Assembly (NCBI RefSeq): GCF_003034995.1
Contig: NZ_PZKF01000017.1
Coordinates: forward strand, 1-64,000
Origin: Phaeovulum veldkampii DSM 11550
Lineage (GTDB): Bacteria > Pseudomonadota > Alphaproteobacteria > Rhodobacterales > Rhodobacteraceae
Direction of reading: 5' to 3'
DNA length: 64,000 bases
This document shows positions 1-9,121 of the stretch, one piece after another. Each line of letters opens with the position of its first letter. Position 1 is the first letter of the stretch. The position numbers were made by a program, and so were the translations under genes. Under the pieces are notes generated by a model. That model saw nothing but the letters and a program-made list of their open reading frames with translations, did not search any database and was not told the origin of the DNA.

Positions 1-430
1 GGGCGGCGATGCGTTCCGACGGCCGGGGGCGCGAGGGGCGGGGGGCAGGGTGGCGGCGCGGGGGCGGGGGGGCAAAGCGGTCTTGCAGGGCAACGCGGCG
101 CGCGGGGTCCAGCGGGGCCTTGCGCAGCGCGGCCAGCAGGGCACGCTCGCCCTCGCGGTCGGCGGCCAGCGCCACGGCCTCGGCCCAGCCTTCCCAGATC
201 GCGGGTTCGCCGGGGTTCAGGCGGGCGGCGGCGGCGAAATGGGCGGCGGCGCGGCTGGGGCGCCAGCCCGCAAGGTTCAGCTGCCCCGCCTTGAACTGCA
301 CCTCGGGCAGGTCGGGGCGCGCGGCCAGAATCGCCTCCAGCCCTGCCAGCGCCTCTGCGGGGCGGCCTGCGGCGGCCTCGGCCATGGCGGCGGCGTAGCG
401 GCGTTTCAGTTGGGCGGCATCCATCGGCAT
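1..430 (-). CDS. TPR-repeat protein, N-terminal part (runs off window)
   Basis: An open frame runs from an ATG at 430 (a second in-frame ATG is at 424) off the left edge, so only about 143 residues are visible. They are Ala-rich and helical with the spacing of tetratricopeptide repeats: blocks like AGRPAEALAGLEAIL and RPSRAAAHFAAAARLNP each resemble one half-repeat. A Pro/Arg-rich linker follows just before the window edge. In Rhodobacteraceae such N-termini often precede a sulfotransferase domain, but that domain is not visible, so the enzyme function is a guess. The ORF diverges from nothing nearby; the porin terminator lies just beyond its start. Confidence 0.6.
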   Translation of the reverse strand, partial: MPMDAAQLKRRYAAAMAEAAAGRPAEALAGLEAILAARPDLPEVQFKAGQLNLAGWRPSRAAAHFAAAARLNPGEPAIWEGWAEAVALAADREGERALLAALRKAPLDPARRVALQDRFAPPPPRRHPAPRPSRPRPSERIAA

Positions 431-497
431 ATCCTGTGCGGCATCGGCGCCAGACCTTAGCGCCCGCCCCGGCGGATGTCGAGTTGACCCCGGACAT

Positions 498-527
498 GGA
501 AAGAGCGGGCCAGTGGCCCGCTCTTCC
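498..527 (-). terminator. Intrinsic-type terminator behind the porin gene
   Basis: An inverted repeat reads, on the minus strand, GGAAGAGCGGGCC, a 3-nt loop, then the complementary arm with one bulged T. It lies about 20 nt after the porin stop codon. There is no long T-run, so termination strength is uncertain. Confidence 0.6.
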
Positions 528-548
528 ATCGTCTTGCTGATCGGGTGA

Positions 549-1613
549 TCAGAACGACATCGCCACACCGAGCGACCAGGTTTCGAAGCTGCGGTCCACA
601 CCGTCGGCGTCCGAGTCAGCGTAGCCAGCGTGCACTTTGGCACCGCCGCCCAGATCGTAGGACGCCGCAATGCCCCAGCCTTCGATTTCGGGGCCGTTGT
701 CGATGTCATAGATGCCGTAGTTGGCGCCGATGGCATACGGGCCGGTTTCGTAGCCAGCCGAAATCTGGGTTTGGGTAAAGTCGAGCAGGGTCACGCCGCC
801 AACTTCGCTCTGCCAGTCAGAGTAAGCGATGCCCGCTTTGAAGCCGTTGTTGAAATCAGCGGTGGCGCTGACGGCGACGACGTCAACATCGGCGATGCCA
901 TCAAGGGTGTAGGAAGTGTCCGAGGTGACACCGGCGAAGTCAGCGATATTGCCCGGCAGCCACGAGGATACGATAGCGGTGGCACCATCCTTGCTGTTGC
1001 CCAGTTCAAACGACTGGTAGGCCAAGCCCAGACCCAGACCGATGCCGCCCATGTCGGTGTTGTATTTCACACCGACGGCATAGCCGGCGTCACGCTCGCC
1101 GGTGTCGTCCATTTCGGCCGACACGGCAAAGGCGAAATCGCCCATGGCATAGTCGTAGCGCAGGATCTGGTTGTCATAGGCGCCGTCACCAAAGGCACCC
1201 AGGTAACCGGCGTGCATGGTTTCGTCATCGCCGATGGTGCCGGGGTTGCCGGTGGTTTCGGTGATCGCCCAGTCCATCGCGCCGTCGATTTCGCCCAGCG
1301 TCAGGGTGCCGTAGGCGCCCGAGATGAAGGCGGCTTCGTTGTCGAGAACAATGTTGCCGTTCTCGTTGCCCTCGTCTTCTTTCGAGAAGTCGAAGCTGAC
1401 GCCGAACGACAGGCCGGTGTCGGTTTCGCCGGTGGCCTCGACCGACAGGGTCAGGTCGTTGTGGAACTGGGTTTCGCCATCGGTGGCGAAGTTGATGTTG
1501 TCGTTGCCGCCGCCGACGATGCCCATTTCGGCCGAGCCGGACAGTTTGATTTCAGCAGCCGCGATGCCCGCGGTCATGACCAGAGCGGTCGAAGCAAGAA
1601 GAATCTTTTTCAT
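549..1613 (-). CDS. Outer-membrane porin (Rhodobacter-type, Porin_4 family)
   Basis: A 354-residue general-diffusion porin that should form a 16-stranded trimeric barrel in the outer membrane. The chosen ATG at 1613 gives a clean signal peptide (MKKILLASTALVMTAGIAAA, then E) and is preceded by AGGGAAAACG; the frame is open further upstream, but that part is untranslated-looking. The mature part has alternating short strands rich in Gly, Asp and aromatic residues, and ends in Phe, as outer-membrane barrels do for BAM recognition. It stands alone with its own terminator, which is usual for a highly expressed porin. Length matches the R. capsulatus porin family. Confidence 0.9.
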   Translation of the reverse strand: MKKILLASTALVMTAGIAAAEIKLSGSAEMGIVGGGNDNINFATDGETQFHNDLTLSVEATGETDTGLSFGVSFDFSKEDEGNENGNIVLDNEAAFISGAYGTLTLGEIDGAMDWAITETTGNPGTIGDDETMHAGYLGAFGDGAYDNQILRYDYAMGDFAFAVSAEMDDTGERDAGYAVGVKYNTDMGGIGLGLGLAYQSFELGNSKDGATAIVSSWLPGNIADFAGVTSDTSYTLDGIADVDVVAVSATADFNNGFKAGIAYSDWQSEVGGVTLLDFTQTQISAGYETGPYAIGANYGIYDIDNGPEIEGWGIAASYDLGGGAKVHAGYADSDADGVDRSFETWSLGVAMSF

Positions 1614-1676
1614 CGTTTTCCCTCGTTGTCTTAGGGTTGGCCCCAACTCGGGGAACTCCGATTTGGGTATGGGTCT

Positions 1677-1704
1677 ATTTCACCCCACAGGCCGGGCATT
1701 GCAA
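1677..1704 (-). promoter_or_regulatory. Possible porin promoter
   Basis: On the minus strand a TTGCAA box (1704-1699) and a TGAAAT box (1682-1677) are 16 bp apart, about 60 bp upstream of the porin start. Matches to the sigma-70 consensus are partial, so this is only a suggestion. The rest of 1705-1881 holds no other structure I can support. Confidence 0.3.
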
Positions 1705-1881
1705 CCGCGTCGCGGCCCGCAGGCGGCAAAGACGGCAGGCATGGTGCAGCTTTGCCACAGTCGCGCGCCGGGTGCGCCGGCCGCAGCGCCCGCGCAACCT
1801 GCGCAAGACCGGGGGAAACACCTTGCCCTGCCGGGCGCGCCTGCGCTAGACATTCGCAAACCAAATACGGGGGCCAACCGC

Positions 1882-2400
1882 ATGACTGTCAAACGCCTGT
1901 CGCGCGCCGCGCTGCTATTGGCCCTTGCGGCCACGACGTCGGCCTGTGGTGGCGGCTGGTTCGGCGGGGGCGACCCGGCCAGCGACGCCGCCAAGCGCGA
2001 GGCCGCCCGCGACCAGCGCGCCGCCCAGGCCAAGTTTGAACCGCAGGGCAAACGCGGATCGTCGTTCTTTGACCTGTTCAACAATTCGTCCGACCCCAAC
2101 ATCACGGTCGAGGTGAACAAATACCTCTGGCAGGCCTCGCTTGAGGTGCTGAATTTCCTGCCGGTGCAATCGGTTGACCCGTTCTCGGGCGTCATCATCA
2201 CGGGCTATGGCACGCCGCCGGGCGGGGGCCGGGCCTATCGCGCCATCGTGCATGTGACCGACCCGGCGCTGGATGCGCGCAGCCTGAAGGTCGCGCTGGA
2301 AAGCCGCGGCGGGGCGGTATCGCCCGACACCGTGCGCGCCGTCGAAGACGCGATCCTGACCCGCGCGCGGCAATTGCGCATCCGCGATTCGAAGCTGTAG
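1882..2400 (+). CDS. DUF3576 lipoprotein
   Basis: A 172-residue protein. The ATG at 1882 was chosen because it starts a lipoprotein signal: basic N-terminus, Ala/Leu core, then a lipobox ending at Cys22 (TTSAC). After a low-complexity Ala/Arg/Gln linker (about residues 35-55) comes the conserved DUF3576 core, with phrases such as VNKYLWQASLEVLNFLP and DPFSGVIITGYGTPP. The family is widespread in alphaproteobacteria and has no known role; a lipid-anchored envelope protein is inferred. In many Rhodobacterales it lies near leuS-lptE-holA, as here, although on the opposite strand. Confidence 0.85.
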   Translation: MTVKRLSRAALLLALAATTSACGGGWFGGGDPASDAAKREAARDQRAAQAKFEPQGKRGSSFFDLFNNSSDPNITVEVNKYLWQASLEVLNFLPVQSVDPFSGVIITGYGTPPGGGRAYRAIVHVTDPALDARSLKVALESRGGAVSPDTVRAVEDAILTRARQLRIRDSKL

Positions 2401-2403
2401 GGC

Positions 2404-3582
2404 CTAGCCCCGCGCCGCGGCCCGGCCTGCATGAAGGCCGGTGGCAAGGCAGGCGGTCAGCAGGTAGCCGCCCGTCGGCGCCTCCCAATCCAGCATTTCG
2501 CCGGCGGCAAACACGCCGGGCAGCGCGCGCAACGCCAGATCATCGGTCAGGGCGGCGCGGGCAATGCCGCCCGCCGATGAAATCGCCTCGGCAATCGGGC
2601 GCGGGCCAAGGTGGCGCACCGGCAGCGCCTTGATCAGCCGCGCCAGACGGTCGGGCGCGGTGGGCAGCGGGCGGCCCCATTCCTGCACCAGCGCCAGGCG
2701 GACCGGGTCAAGATGCAGGGATTTGCGCAGCCAGTTGGCCAGCGTCTCCTTGCCGCGGGGGCGGGTCAGGCGGCCCGACACCTCGGTCAGGCTGCGGTCG
2801 GGGCACAGGTCCAGCGTCAGCGCGGCCCCGTCGCGCACCGCGGCCGCGACGGCATAGACCCCGCCCCCCTCGACCCCGCGCGCGGTCAAGGCAAACTCTC
2901 CCCGGCTGACCTGATCGCCCGCGTGCAGCGCGCAGCCCTTGACCGGCTGGCCCAGATACGGCGCCATATGCGCCGACCAGGCGACGGTCAGCCCCATGTT
3001 GGCCGGGCGGAACGGGGCGATTTCAACCCCGCGCGCGGCCAGCCACGGCACCCATGCGGCATCAGACCCAAGCCGCGGCCAGCTTGCGCCCCCCAGCGCC
3101 AGAACGGTGACGGCCGGGGTCAGGCTGCGCGGCCCCTGAGGCGTGTCAAAGGCAAAGGCCGCGCCCTGAAACCCGGCCCAGCGCCAGCGGGTGTTGAGCG
3201 TGACGCCAAGCCCCGCCAGCCGCACCAGCCAGGCGCGCAACAGCGGCGATGCCTTCATCTCGACCGGAAACACCCGCCCGGTGGTGCCTGTGAACAGATC
3301 GACCCCCAGCCCCGCCGCCCAGTCGCGCACCTGATCGGGGCCGAAACCCGCCAGAATCGGTGCCAGCCAGTCGCAACGATAGGCCGCGGCAAAGGCGGGC
3401 AGCGGCTCATCCTTGGTCAGGTTCAGCCCCGACCGGCCCGCCATCAGAAACTTGCGCGCGGGGCTGGGCTTGGCCTCGGCGACCGTCACGCGCCGACCGG
3501 CGCGGGCCAGCGCCTCGGCGGCCATCAGGCCGGCGGGGCCTGCGCCAATCACCAAGGCGTCGATTTCGGGCTGCGCGGTCAT
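2404..3582 (-). CDS. NAD(P)/FAD-dependent oxidoreductase, TIGR03862 type (HI0933-like)
   Basis: A 392-residue flavoprotein. The N-terminal Rossmann motif GAGPAGLMAAEALARAG (about residues 13-29) binds FAD, and a C-terminal FAD-contact segment (VFAAGEMLDWEAPTGGYLLTACLATG) is typical of the HI0933/BaiN-like family. The start at 3582 follows GGAGAGGGCC. The family's substrate is unknown; some relatives are annotated as tricarballylate dehydrogenase-like or as aminoacetone oxidase, but nothing here supports either. It is followed on the same strand, 60 bp upstream, by holA. It converges with the DUF3576 gene, leaving only 3 bp between stop codons. Confidence 0.85.
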   Translation of the reverse strand: MTAQPEIDALVIGAGPAGLMAAEALARAGRRVTVAEAKPSPARKFLMAGRSGLNLTKDEPLPAFAAAYRCDWLAPILAGFGPDQVRDWAAGLGVDLFTGTTGRVFPVEMKASPLLRAWLVRLAGLGVTLNTRWRWAGFQGAAFAFDTPQGPRSLTPAVTVLALGGASWPRLGSDAAWVPWLAARGVEIAPFRPANMGLTVAWSAHMAPYLGQPVKGCALHAGDQVSRGEFALTARGVEGGGVYAVAAAVRDGAALTLDLCPDRSLTEVSGRLTRPRGKETLANWLRKSLHLDPVRLALVQEWGRPLPTAPDRLARLIKALPVRHLGPRPIAEAISSAGGIARAALTDDLALRALPGVFAAGEMLDWEAPTGGYLLTACLATGLHAGRAAARG

Positions 3583-3645
3583 GGCCCTCTCCGGTCTTTG
3601 TGGTGGCGATTCTGTGCCACGTCGGGGCCGGGCTGGCAAGCGGGG

Positions 3646-4668
3646 CTATTTGCGCGTCATCATCGCCAGCCGGATCAGCGCACGTTCCATCACCGCCATC
3701 GCGGGCGCCCGCGAGGAGGACCGCAGCGCCAGATCGGTTTCCACCAACTGGCGCAACGCATCCTCCAGGCGGTGCATTCCCCAGCCCTGCGCCTGCCGCA
3801 GCATCCGGTCGCGCCGCGGGCCAAAGATCGGCGGGCGCATCCGGGCGATGCCCTCGGCGGGGCCACCGGGCGCAGAGGCGGCGGCATGCAGCGCGCGGAA
3901 ATGGCGCAGCGCGGAAATGGCCAGCGTGACCGGGTTGACCCCCTGCCCCTCCAGCCGCCGCATCATCGGGCCCAGTTCGGCCGCGCGGCCCTCGGCCACG
4001 ATATTCAGCACATCGTCTACCTCGGCCTCGATCGTGGCGGGGGCGCAGGCCAGCACATCGACAGGCGTCAGCGGCGTGGGATCTCCCCATTTGTAGAGCG
4101 CGATCTTTTCGACCGTCTGGCGAAAATCGCCGGGGTCAAGGTCACGGCCCAGCGCCAACAGGTCGGCCATCGCAGCGCGGTCGATGGTGGCCAGCCCCGC
4201 GCGTTTCAGCTCTGCCTCGATCTCGTCGGGGGTGGGCGGGTCGTCATAAATCCCGGCGGCATAGGCGTTGGGGTGATCCTCGAACGCCTTGCGCAGCGCC
4301 GATTTGGCAGTCAGGCTTCCGGCGGTGACCACCACCACCGCATCGCCTGCCCGCCAATCGGCCAGAGCAGCCTTGACGGCGGGCGCGGCGGTGTCGGTGG
4401 CATCTTCCACAAAGGCCACGCGCAGGCCGGGGAAAAACCCCTGCGCCTTCATCGCATCCATCAGCGCCGCCGGCTCCTTGCGCAGATCAGTGGCCGCAAG
4501 CCGGGTCAGCCGCATTTCCGCCTCGCCCTCGGGGCCGATCAGCGCCGCGATCACCTCTTGCCGCTTCAACGCCACCCGCATCGCATCGGCGCCAAAGATC
4601 AACAGGCCCGCGCGGTCAGGATCGGGGCGCGCAAAATACCGGCTGGCAGCAGCGCCAGTCAGCTTCAT
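3646..4668 (-). CDS. holA: DNA polymerase III subunit delta
   Basis: A 340-residue clamp-loader subunit that opens the beta clamp on DNA. Recognised from the overall HolA pattern: N-terminal [20 protein letters not shown] (Rhodobacterales style), a central AAA+-like fold without a functional P-loop, and a C-terminal helical collar region with the RRMLRQAQGWG-type segment. The ATG at 4668 overlaps the lptE stop as ATGA, which fixes the start and shows translational coupling. The leuS-lptE-holA order is well conserved in alphaproteobacteria. Confidence 0.92.
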   Translation of the reverse strand: MKLTGAAASRYFARPDPDRAGLLIFGADAMRVALKRQEVIAALIGPEGEAEMRLTRLAATDLRKEPAALMDAMKAQGFFPGLRVAFVEDATDTAAPAVKAALADWRAGDAVVVVTAGSLTAKSALRKAFEDHPNAYAAGIYDDPPTPDEIEAELKRAGLATIDRAAMADLLALGRDLDPGDFRQTVEKIALYKWGDPTPLTPVDVLACAPATIEAEVDDVLNIVAEGRAAELGPMMRRLEGQGVNPVTLAISALRHFRALHAAASAPGGPAEGIARMRPPIFGPRRDRMLRQAQGWGMHRLEDALRQLVETDLALRSSSRAPAMAVMERALIRLAMMTRK

Positions 4669-5153
4669 CGCGGCAGCGAGCCTGCGCCCGCCAAAAGCCG
4701 CGTCACGATCTGATCGGCCAGAACCCGCATAAGGCGCGCATGCGCGTCTTCCTCGGCGGCGCGGGTGGCCACGCTTGATCCGCTGGCCGACCACGAGGTG
4801 AAGCTGGTCACCTCGCCGGTCAGCAACACCGCATCAGTGCCCGCGTCCTGCAACCGATAGCTGACATCTCCGGTCAGCGCATAGCGGGTGGTGGTATTGT
4901 CGGGCGTGATGGCCTGCCCGGTGGCATTCGTGGTGATGTCGTAGGCCAGCCGATAGGCCGCGGCCTGCGGTGGGCCCAGCCGTTCCGACAGCCGCCGCGT
5001 CAGGGCAAAGTCATCGCGCGTGGCGGGCGCGTCGGGGGCAACCCGGCCCAACAGGACCGAGGCACCGCCCCCCGGCCCGTAGGCCGGGGTAAAACCGCAA
5101 CCCGCAAGGGCGGCAGCGGCAATCAGGAAGGTGCGACGGTCAGACAACCACAT
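4665..5153 (-). CDS. lptE: LPS-assembly lipoprotein LptE
   Basis: A 162-residue outer-membrane lipoprotein that plugs the LptD barrel for lipopolysaccharide export. It has a short signal with a lipobox ending at Cys19 (LAGC), then the LptE/RlpB pattern (LPSs: FTPAYGPGG, a Thr-rich beta region, and a C-terminal helix with Asp-Gln-Ile). Its start lies inside the 3' end of leuS (14 bp overlap) and its stop overlaps the holA start. Although sequence conservation in LptE is low, position between leuS and holA makes the call strong. Confidence 0.9.
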   Translation of the reverse strand: MWLSDRRTFLIAAAALAGCGFTPAYGPGGGASVLLGRVAPDAPATRDDFALTRRLSERLGPPQAAAYRLAYDITTNATGQAITPDNTTTRYALTGDVSYRLQDAGTDAVLLTGEVTSFTSWSASGSSVATRAAEEDAHARLMRVLADQIVTRLLAGAGSLPR

Positions 5154-7689
5154 TGACGATGCGCCCCGGCACGACGATCAGCTTTTTCGGCGCCTGCCCG
5201 GCAAGCACCTTGGCCACAGTCTCGTCTGCCAGAACGATCTTTTCAACCTCGCTCGCAGGCATGTCTTTCGGCACCGTCACCTCGGACCGGCGCTTGCCGT
5301 TGATCTGGATCGGCAGCGTCACGCTGTCTTCGACCAGCAGGGCGGGGTCAGCCTTGGGCCAGGCGGCCTGCACCACAAAACCCGCCCCCCCCATCAGCGC
5401 CCAGACATCCTCGGCCAGATGCGGCACCATCGGGCCCATCAGTTGTGCAAGGGTCCGCATCGCCTCGCGCCGGGCCGCATTCGAGGCGGCCGATTTCGAC
5501 AGCGTATTGGTCAGCTCGTAAATCTTCGCAACGGCCTTGTTGAAGGCAAAGCTGTCGATCGACCGGGTGATCTCGTCCACCGCCTTGTGCGTGGCCTTGA
5601 TCAGCGCCAGATCATCGGCGCCGCCAGCCTCGCCCCCGGCGCCCTCGGCGATCTCGGTGGCTATCCGCCAGACGCGGGCCAGAAACTTGTTCGCGGCCTC
5701 GGCGCCCGACGCCGTCCATTCCACGTCACGTTCCGGTGGGCTGTCCGACATCACGAACCAGCGCGCGGTATCGGCGCCGAAATCGCGGATGATGTTCATC
5801 GGATCGACGACGTTCTTTTTCGATTTCGACATCTTGGCCGAAGGTATGATCTCGACCGCTTCGCCTGTAGCCCTGAGCGTGCCGTTCTCCACGTCTTCGG
5901 GCAGGTGATAGACGGGCCGCCCCTGCGCATCGCGCGTCATGTAAATCTCGTGCGTCACCATCCCTTGCGTGAACAGCGCATTGAACGGCTCGGCGGCCTT
6001 GGCGGGCAGGTGGCCGGTCTTCACCATCGCGCGGGCGAAGAAACGGGAATAGAGCAGGTGCAAAATCGCATGTTCGATGCCGCCGATATACTGATCGACG
6101 TTCATCCAGTAATCCGCATCCTCGGCCACAGTCGGCGTGGTGGCGCGCGGCGCTGTAAAGCGGGCGTAATACCAGCTTGAATCGACAAAAGTATCCATCG
6201 TGTCGGTTTCACGCCGGGCCGCGCCGCCGCATTGCGGGCAGGCGCAATTGCGCCATGTCGGGTGCCGGTCCAGCGGGTTGCCCGCTTGCTCAAAGGTCAC
6301 ATCCTCGGGCAGGCGAACGGGCAGATTTTCCTTGCGCTCGGGCACCACGCCGCAATCGGGGCAATGCACCACCGGAATCGGGCAGCCCCAATACCGCTGA
6401 CGGCTCAGCCCCCAGTCGCGCAGGCGATAGTTGGTGACGCCGCGCCCGATGCCGTTGGCCTCGCACAAGGTGATGGCAGCAGCCACCGCCGCCTCACCCG
6501 TCTGCACCGCCTCGCCCGCAAACCCGCGGACATAGCGCACGCGTTCCGATTTCATCGGCACAAAGGCTTCGCTCAGCGGCTGCGGGTCGGTCTCTGCCTC
6601 AAAGACGGCGTTGATCGGCAAGCCATATTTCGTCGCGAATTCAAAGTCGCGCGCGTCATGCGCCGGGCAACCGAAAATCGCGCCGGTGCCGTAATCCATC
6701 AGAATGAAATTGGCGATGTAAACCGGCAGATCCCAGCCTTCGTCCAGCGGGTGCCGCACCCGGATGCCAGTGTCCATGCCGCGTTTTTCGGCTTTTTCCA
6801 GCGCCTCTTCGGTGGTGCCGATGCGGCGGCATTCGGCCACAAACTCGGCCACCTTCGGGTCATGCCGTTCCAGATGACGGGCAAGCGGATGATCGGGGCT
6901 GATCGCGGCAAAGCTGGCGCCCAGCAATGTGTCGGGGCGCGTGGTATACACCTCCAGCCGGTCAAAGCCCTCCGGGGCGCCAATGGTGCCAAATGCGAAT
7001 TGCAGCCCGCGGCTCTGGCCGATCCAGTTGGCCTGCATCGTGCGCACCTTCTCGGGCCAGTCCTGCAACCCGTCCAGCGCCGCCAGCAACTCGCCCGCGT
7101 AATCCGAGATGCGGAAGAACCACTGCACCAGTTCGCGCCGTTCCACCACCGCGCCCGACCGCCAGCCCTTGCCGTCGATCACCTGCTCGTTGGCCAGAAC
7201 GGTCATGTCTACCGGGTCCCAGTTGACCATGGCCGATTTGCGATAGACCAGCCCGGCTTCCAGCATATCCAGGAACATTGCCTGCTGCTGACCGTAATAT
7301 TCCGGGTCGCAGGTGGCAAACTCGCGGCTCCAGTCGATCGACAGGCCCAAGGGCTTCATCTGGCCGCGCATGTCGGCGATGTTGCCATAGGTCCAGTCTT
7401 TCGGATGACCGCCACGCTCCATCGCAGCGTTTTCGGCGGGCATCCCGAAGGCGTCCCAGCCCATAGGGTGCAGCACCGAATAGCCGCAGCTCATCTTGTA
7501 GCGCGCGACCACGTCGCCCATCGTGTAGTTGCGCACATGGCCCATGTGGATGCGCCCCGAAGGATAGGGAAACATCTCCAGCACATAATATTTCGGCTTT
7601 GCCGGGTCGCGCCGCGCGGTGAACACGCCCGCCGCGTCCCAGGCCTGTTGCCATTTCGCTTCGCTCTGGCTGGGTTCGTAACGCGACAT
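5140..7689 (-). CDS. leuS: Leucyl-tRNA synthetase
   Basis: An 849-residue class Ia synthetase that charges tRNA-Leu. The HIGH-type signature appears as HMGH at residues 48-51 (within [11 protein letters not shown]), and KMSKS is at about 617-621. Between them lies the CP1 editing domain, including the [10 protein letters not shown] motif, and a zinc-type CxxC...CxxC insert (CPDCG ... CPQCGG) typical of this family. The C-terminal domain ends in [12 protein letters not shown]. First gene of a leuS-lptE-holA operon; its last codons overlap lptE. Confidence 0.98.
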   Translation of the reverse strand: MSRYEPSQSEAKWQQAWDAAGVFTARRDPAKPKYYVLEMFPYPSGRIHMGHVRNYTMGDVVARYKMSCGYSVLHPMGWDAFGMPAENAAMERGGHPKDWTYGNIADMRGQMKPLGLSIDWSREFATCDPEYYGQQQAMFLDMLEAGLVYRKSAMVNWDPVDMTVLANEQVIDGKGWRSGAVVERRELVQWFFRISDYAGELLAALDGLQDWPEKVRTMQANWIGQSRGLQFAFGTIGAPEGFDRLEVYTTRPDTLLGASFAAISPDHPLARHLERHDPKVAEFVAECRRIGTTEEALEKAEKRGMDTGIRVRHPLDEGWDLPVYIANFILMDYGTGAIFGCPAHDARDFEFATKYGLPINAVFEAETDPQPLSEAFVPMKSERVRYVRGFAGEAVQTGEAAVAAAITLCEANGIGRGVTNYRLRDWGLSRQRYWGCPIPVVHCPDCGVVPERKENLPVRLPEDVTFEQAGNPLDRHPTWRNCACPQCGGAARRETDTMDTFVDSSWYYARFTAPRATTPTVAEDADYWMNVDQYIGGIEHAILHLLYSRFFARAMVKTGHLPAKAAEPFNALFTQGMVTHEIYMTRDAQGRPVYHLPEDVENGTLRATGEAVEIIPSAKMSKSKKNVVDPMNIIRDFGADTARWFVMSDSPPERDVEWTASGAEAANKFLARVWRIATEIAEGAGGEAGGADDLALIKATHKAVDEITRSIDSFAFNKAVAKIYELTNTLSKSAASNAARREAMRTLAQLMGPMVPHLAEDVWALMGGAGFVVQAAWPKADPALLVEDSVTLPIQINGKRRSEVTVPKDMPASEVEKIVLADETVAKVLAGQAPKKLIVVPGRIVNVVV

Positions 7690-7770
7690 GTCGGGCCCTC
7701 ATGCGGAATTCTGCGCCTGTTGACTACACCGCCCAGCCCGCCAAGGTCCAGAGATCAGCCCGCGCGCCCC

Positions 7771-7810
7771 TTCATCTTGGCAAAAATATCCCCGCCGGAG
7801 GCTTCCGCAG
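7771..7810 (-). repeat. Dispersed intergenic repeat, copy A
   Basis: Read on the minus strand this begins CTGCGGAAGCCTCCGGCGGG and runs on into GATATTT. A 27-base core (7784-7810) is identical to copy B at 15634-15660. It starts 19 nt after the stop of the MFS gene at 7829, in the same orientation as that gene, and continues TTGCCAAGATGAAGGGG. The short CCTC/GGGG stem followed by a T-rich stretch looks terminator-like. Confidence 0.75.
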
Positions 7811-7828
7811 CCAGCCGCCGCGCGGGCC

Positions 7829-9064
7829 TCAGGCGGTGCGCGCCATCAGCGGGCGTTCGCGCACCGGCAGATGGACAATGGCCGAAAACGCGCCAACCCC
7901 CACGCCGACCCACCACACCAGCGTGTAGTCGCCGTAAATGTCATACAGCTTGCCACCCAGCCAAACCCCCAGAAACGACCCGATCTGATGGCTGAGAAAC
8001 ACAAATCCATACAGCGTGCCCATGTAGCGCAGCCCATAGATATGCGCCACCAGCCCCGAGGTCAGCGGCACCGTAGCCAACCACAAGGCCCCCATGGCAA
8101 GCGAGAACAGCATCACCGACAGCGGCGTGATCGGCAGCAGGATGAACACCGCCGCAACCACCGTGCGCGCGGCATAGATCCAGGCCAGCAGATATTTTTT
8201 CGACCAGCGGTTACCCAGCCAGCCCGCGGTGATGGTGCCCGCGATATTGGCCAGCCCAATCAGTGAAATGGCGATGGCCCCCAACGCCGAGGTGCTGGAA
8301 ATGCCCAGAGCGGCCAAAGGCCCGGTCGGGTCGATGGCGCCGCACATTTCGGTCACCATCGCGGGGAAGTGCGCGGTGATGAAGGCCAGTTGATAACCGC
8401 AGGAAAAGAAGCCCAGAAAGATCAGCGTGTAGGACGGGTCTTTGAACGCGCGGATCAGCACGGTTCCCATGCTTTCTTCCAGCTCGGCCCGGCTGGCGCG
8501 GGCGGGCGCGCGCAGCATCGGCAGCGCGAACAGGCTGGCCAGAACAACCCCCGCAAAGATCAGGAACACCGTCTGCCAGGGAAAGACGGCCAGCAGCGCC
8601 TCGGCCACCGGTGCGCCAAAGACCTGCCCGGCCGATCCCGCGGCGGTGGCGATCCCCAGGGCGAGCGAGCGGTTCTTGTCGGATGCCGCGCGCCCCACCA
8701 CCGCCAGAATCACCCCGAACCCGGTGCCCGCGATGCCGAACCCCACGAGGACTTCCAAAAGCTGATGCTGCAAGGGCGAGGTCGCATAGGCCGACAGGAT
8801 CAGCCCGGCGGCATACATCAGCGCGCCCGCCACGATGGCGCGGCGGTCGCCAAACCGTTCGGCGAGCGCGCCAAAGATCGGCTGACCGATACCCCAGGCC
8901 AGGTTCTGAATCGCGATGGCCAGCGAAAACTCGGCCCGCGGCCAGCCGAATTCGGTGGCGATGGGGATCTGGAACACGCCAAAGCTGGCCCGCACGGCAA
9001 AGCCCAGCATCAGGATGATGGCGCCCCCGATCAGCACGGGGGTAAACAGCGTGGTGCGGGTCAT
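7829..9064 (-). CDS. MFS transporter
   Basis: A 411-residue major facilitator with about 12 hydrophobic segments in two six-helix halves. The loop between helices 2 and 3 carries a GALAERFGDRRA motif, the usual MFS signature G-x3-D-R-x-G-R-[RK] in loose form. The general style (AVRASFGVFQIPIATEFGW at the start) is that of the oxalate/formate-antiporter-like or monocarboxylate group; the substrate cannot be read from sequence. Alone on its strand between leuS and the asparaginase gene; the dispersed repeat copy A follows the stop. Confidence 0.88.
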   Translation of the reverse strand: MTRTTLFTPVLIGGAIILMLGFAVRASFGVFQIPIATEFGWPRAEFSLAIAIQNLAWGIGQPIFGALAERFGDRRAIVAGALMYAAGLILSAYATSPLQHQLLEVLVGFGIAGTGFGVILAVVGRAASDKNRSLALGIATAAGSAGQVFGAPVAEALLAVFPWQTVFLIFAGVVLASLFALPMLRAPARASRAELEESMGTVLIRAFKDPSYTLIFLGFFSCGYQLAFITAHFPAMVTEMCGAIDPTGPLAALGISSTSALGAIAISLIGLANIAGTITAGWLGNRWSKKYLLAWIYAARTVVAAVFILLPITPLSVMLFSLAMGALWLATVPLTSGLVAHIYGLRYMGTLYGFVFLSHQIGSFLGVWLGGKLYDIYGDYTLVWWVGVGVGAFSAIVHLPVRERPLMARTA

Positions 9065-9121
9065 CGGGCCTCCGGATCTTCGGCGGTCAGAGTTGCGGCG
9101 AAACGCCGCGGCGTCAATGAC

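Noticed and set aside
2611-4713. A 700-codon open frame on the plus strand
   Set aside because: It is antisense to the flavoprotein and holA, its translation is Arg/Gly/Gln/Pro-rich, with no motif; a typical shadow frame in GC-rich DNA.
6232-7995. A 587-codon plus-strand frame
   Set aside because: It lies opposite leuS, which has all synthetase motifs; composition is that of a shadow frame.
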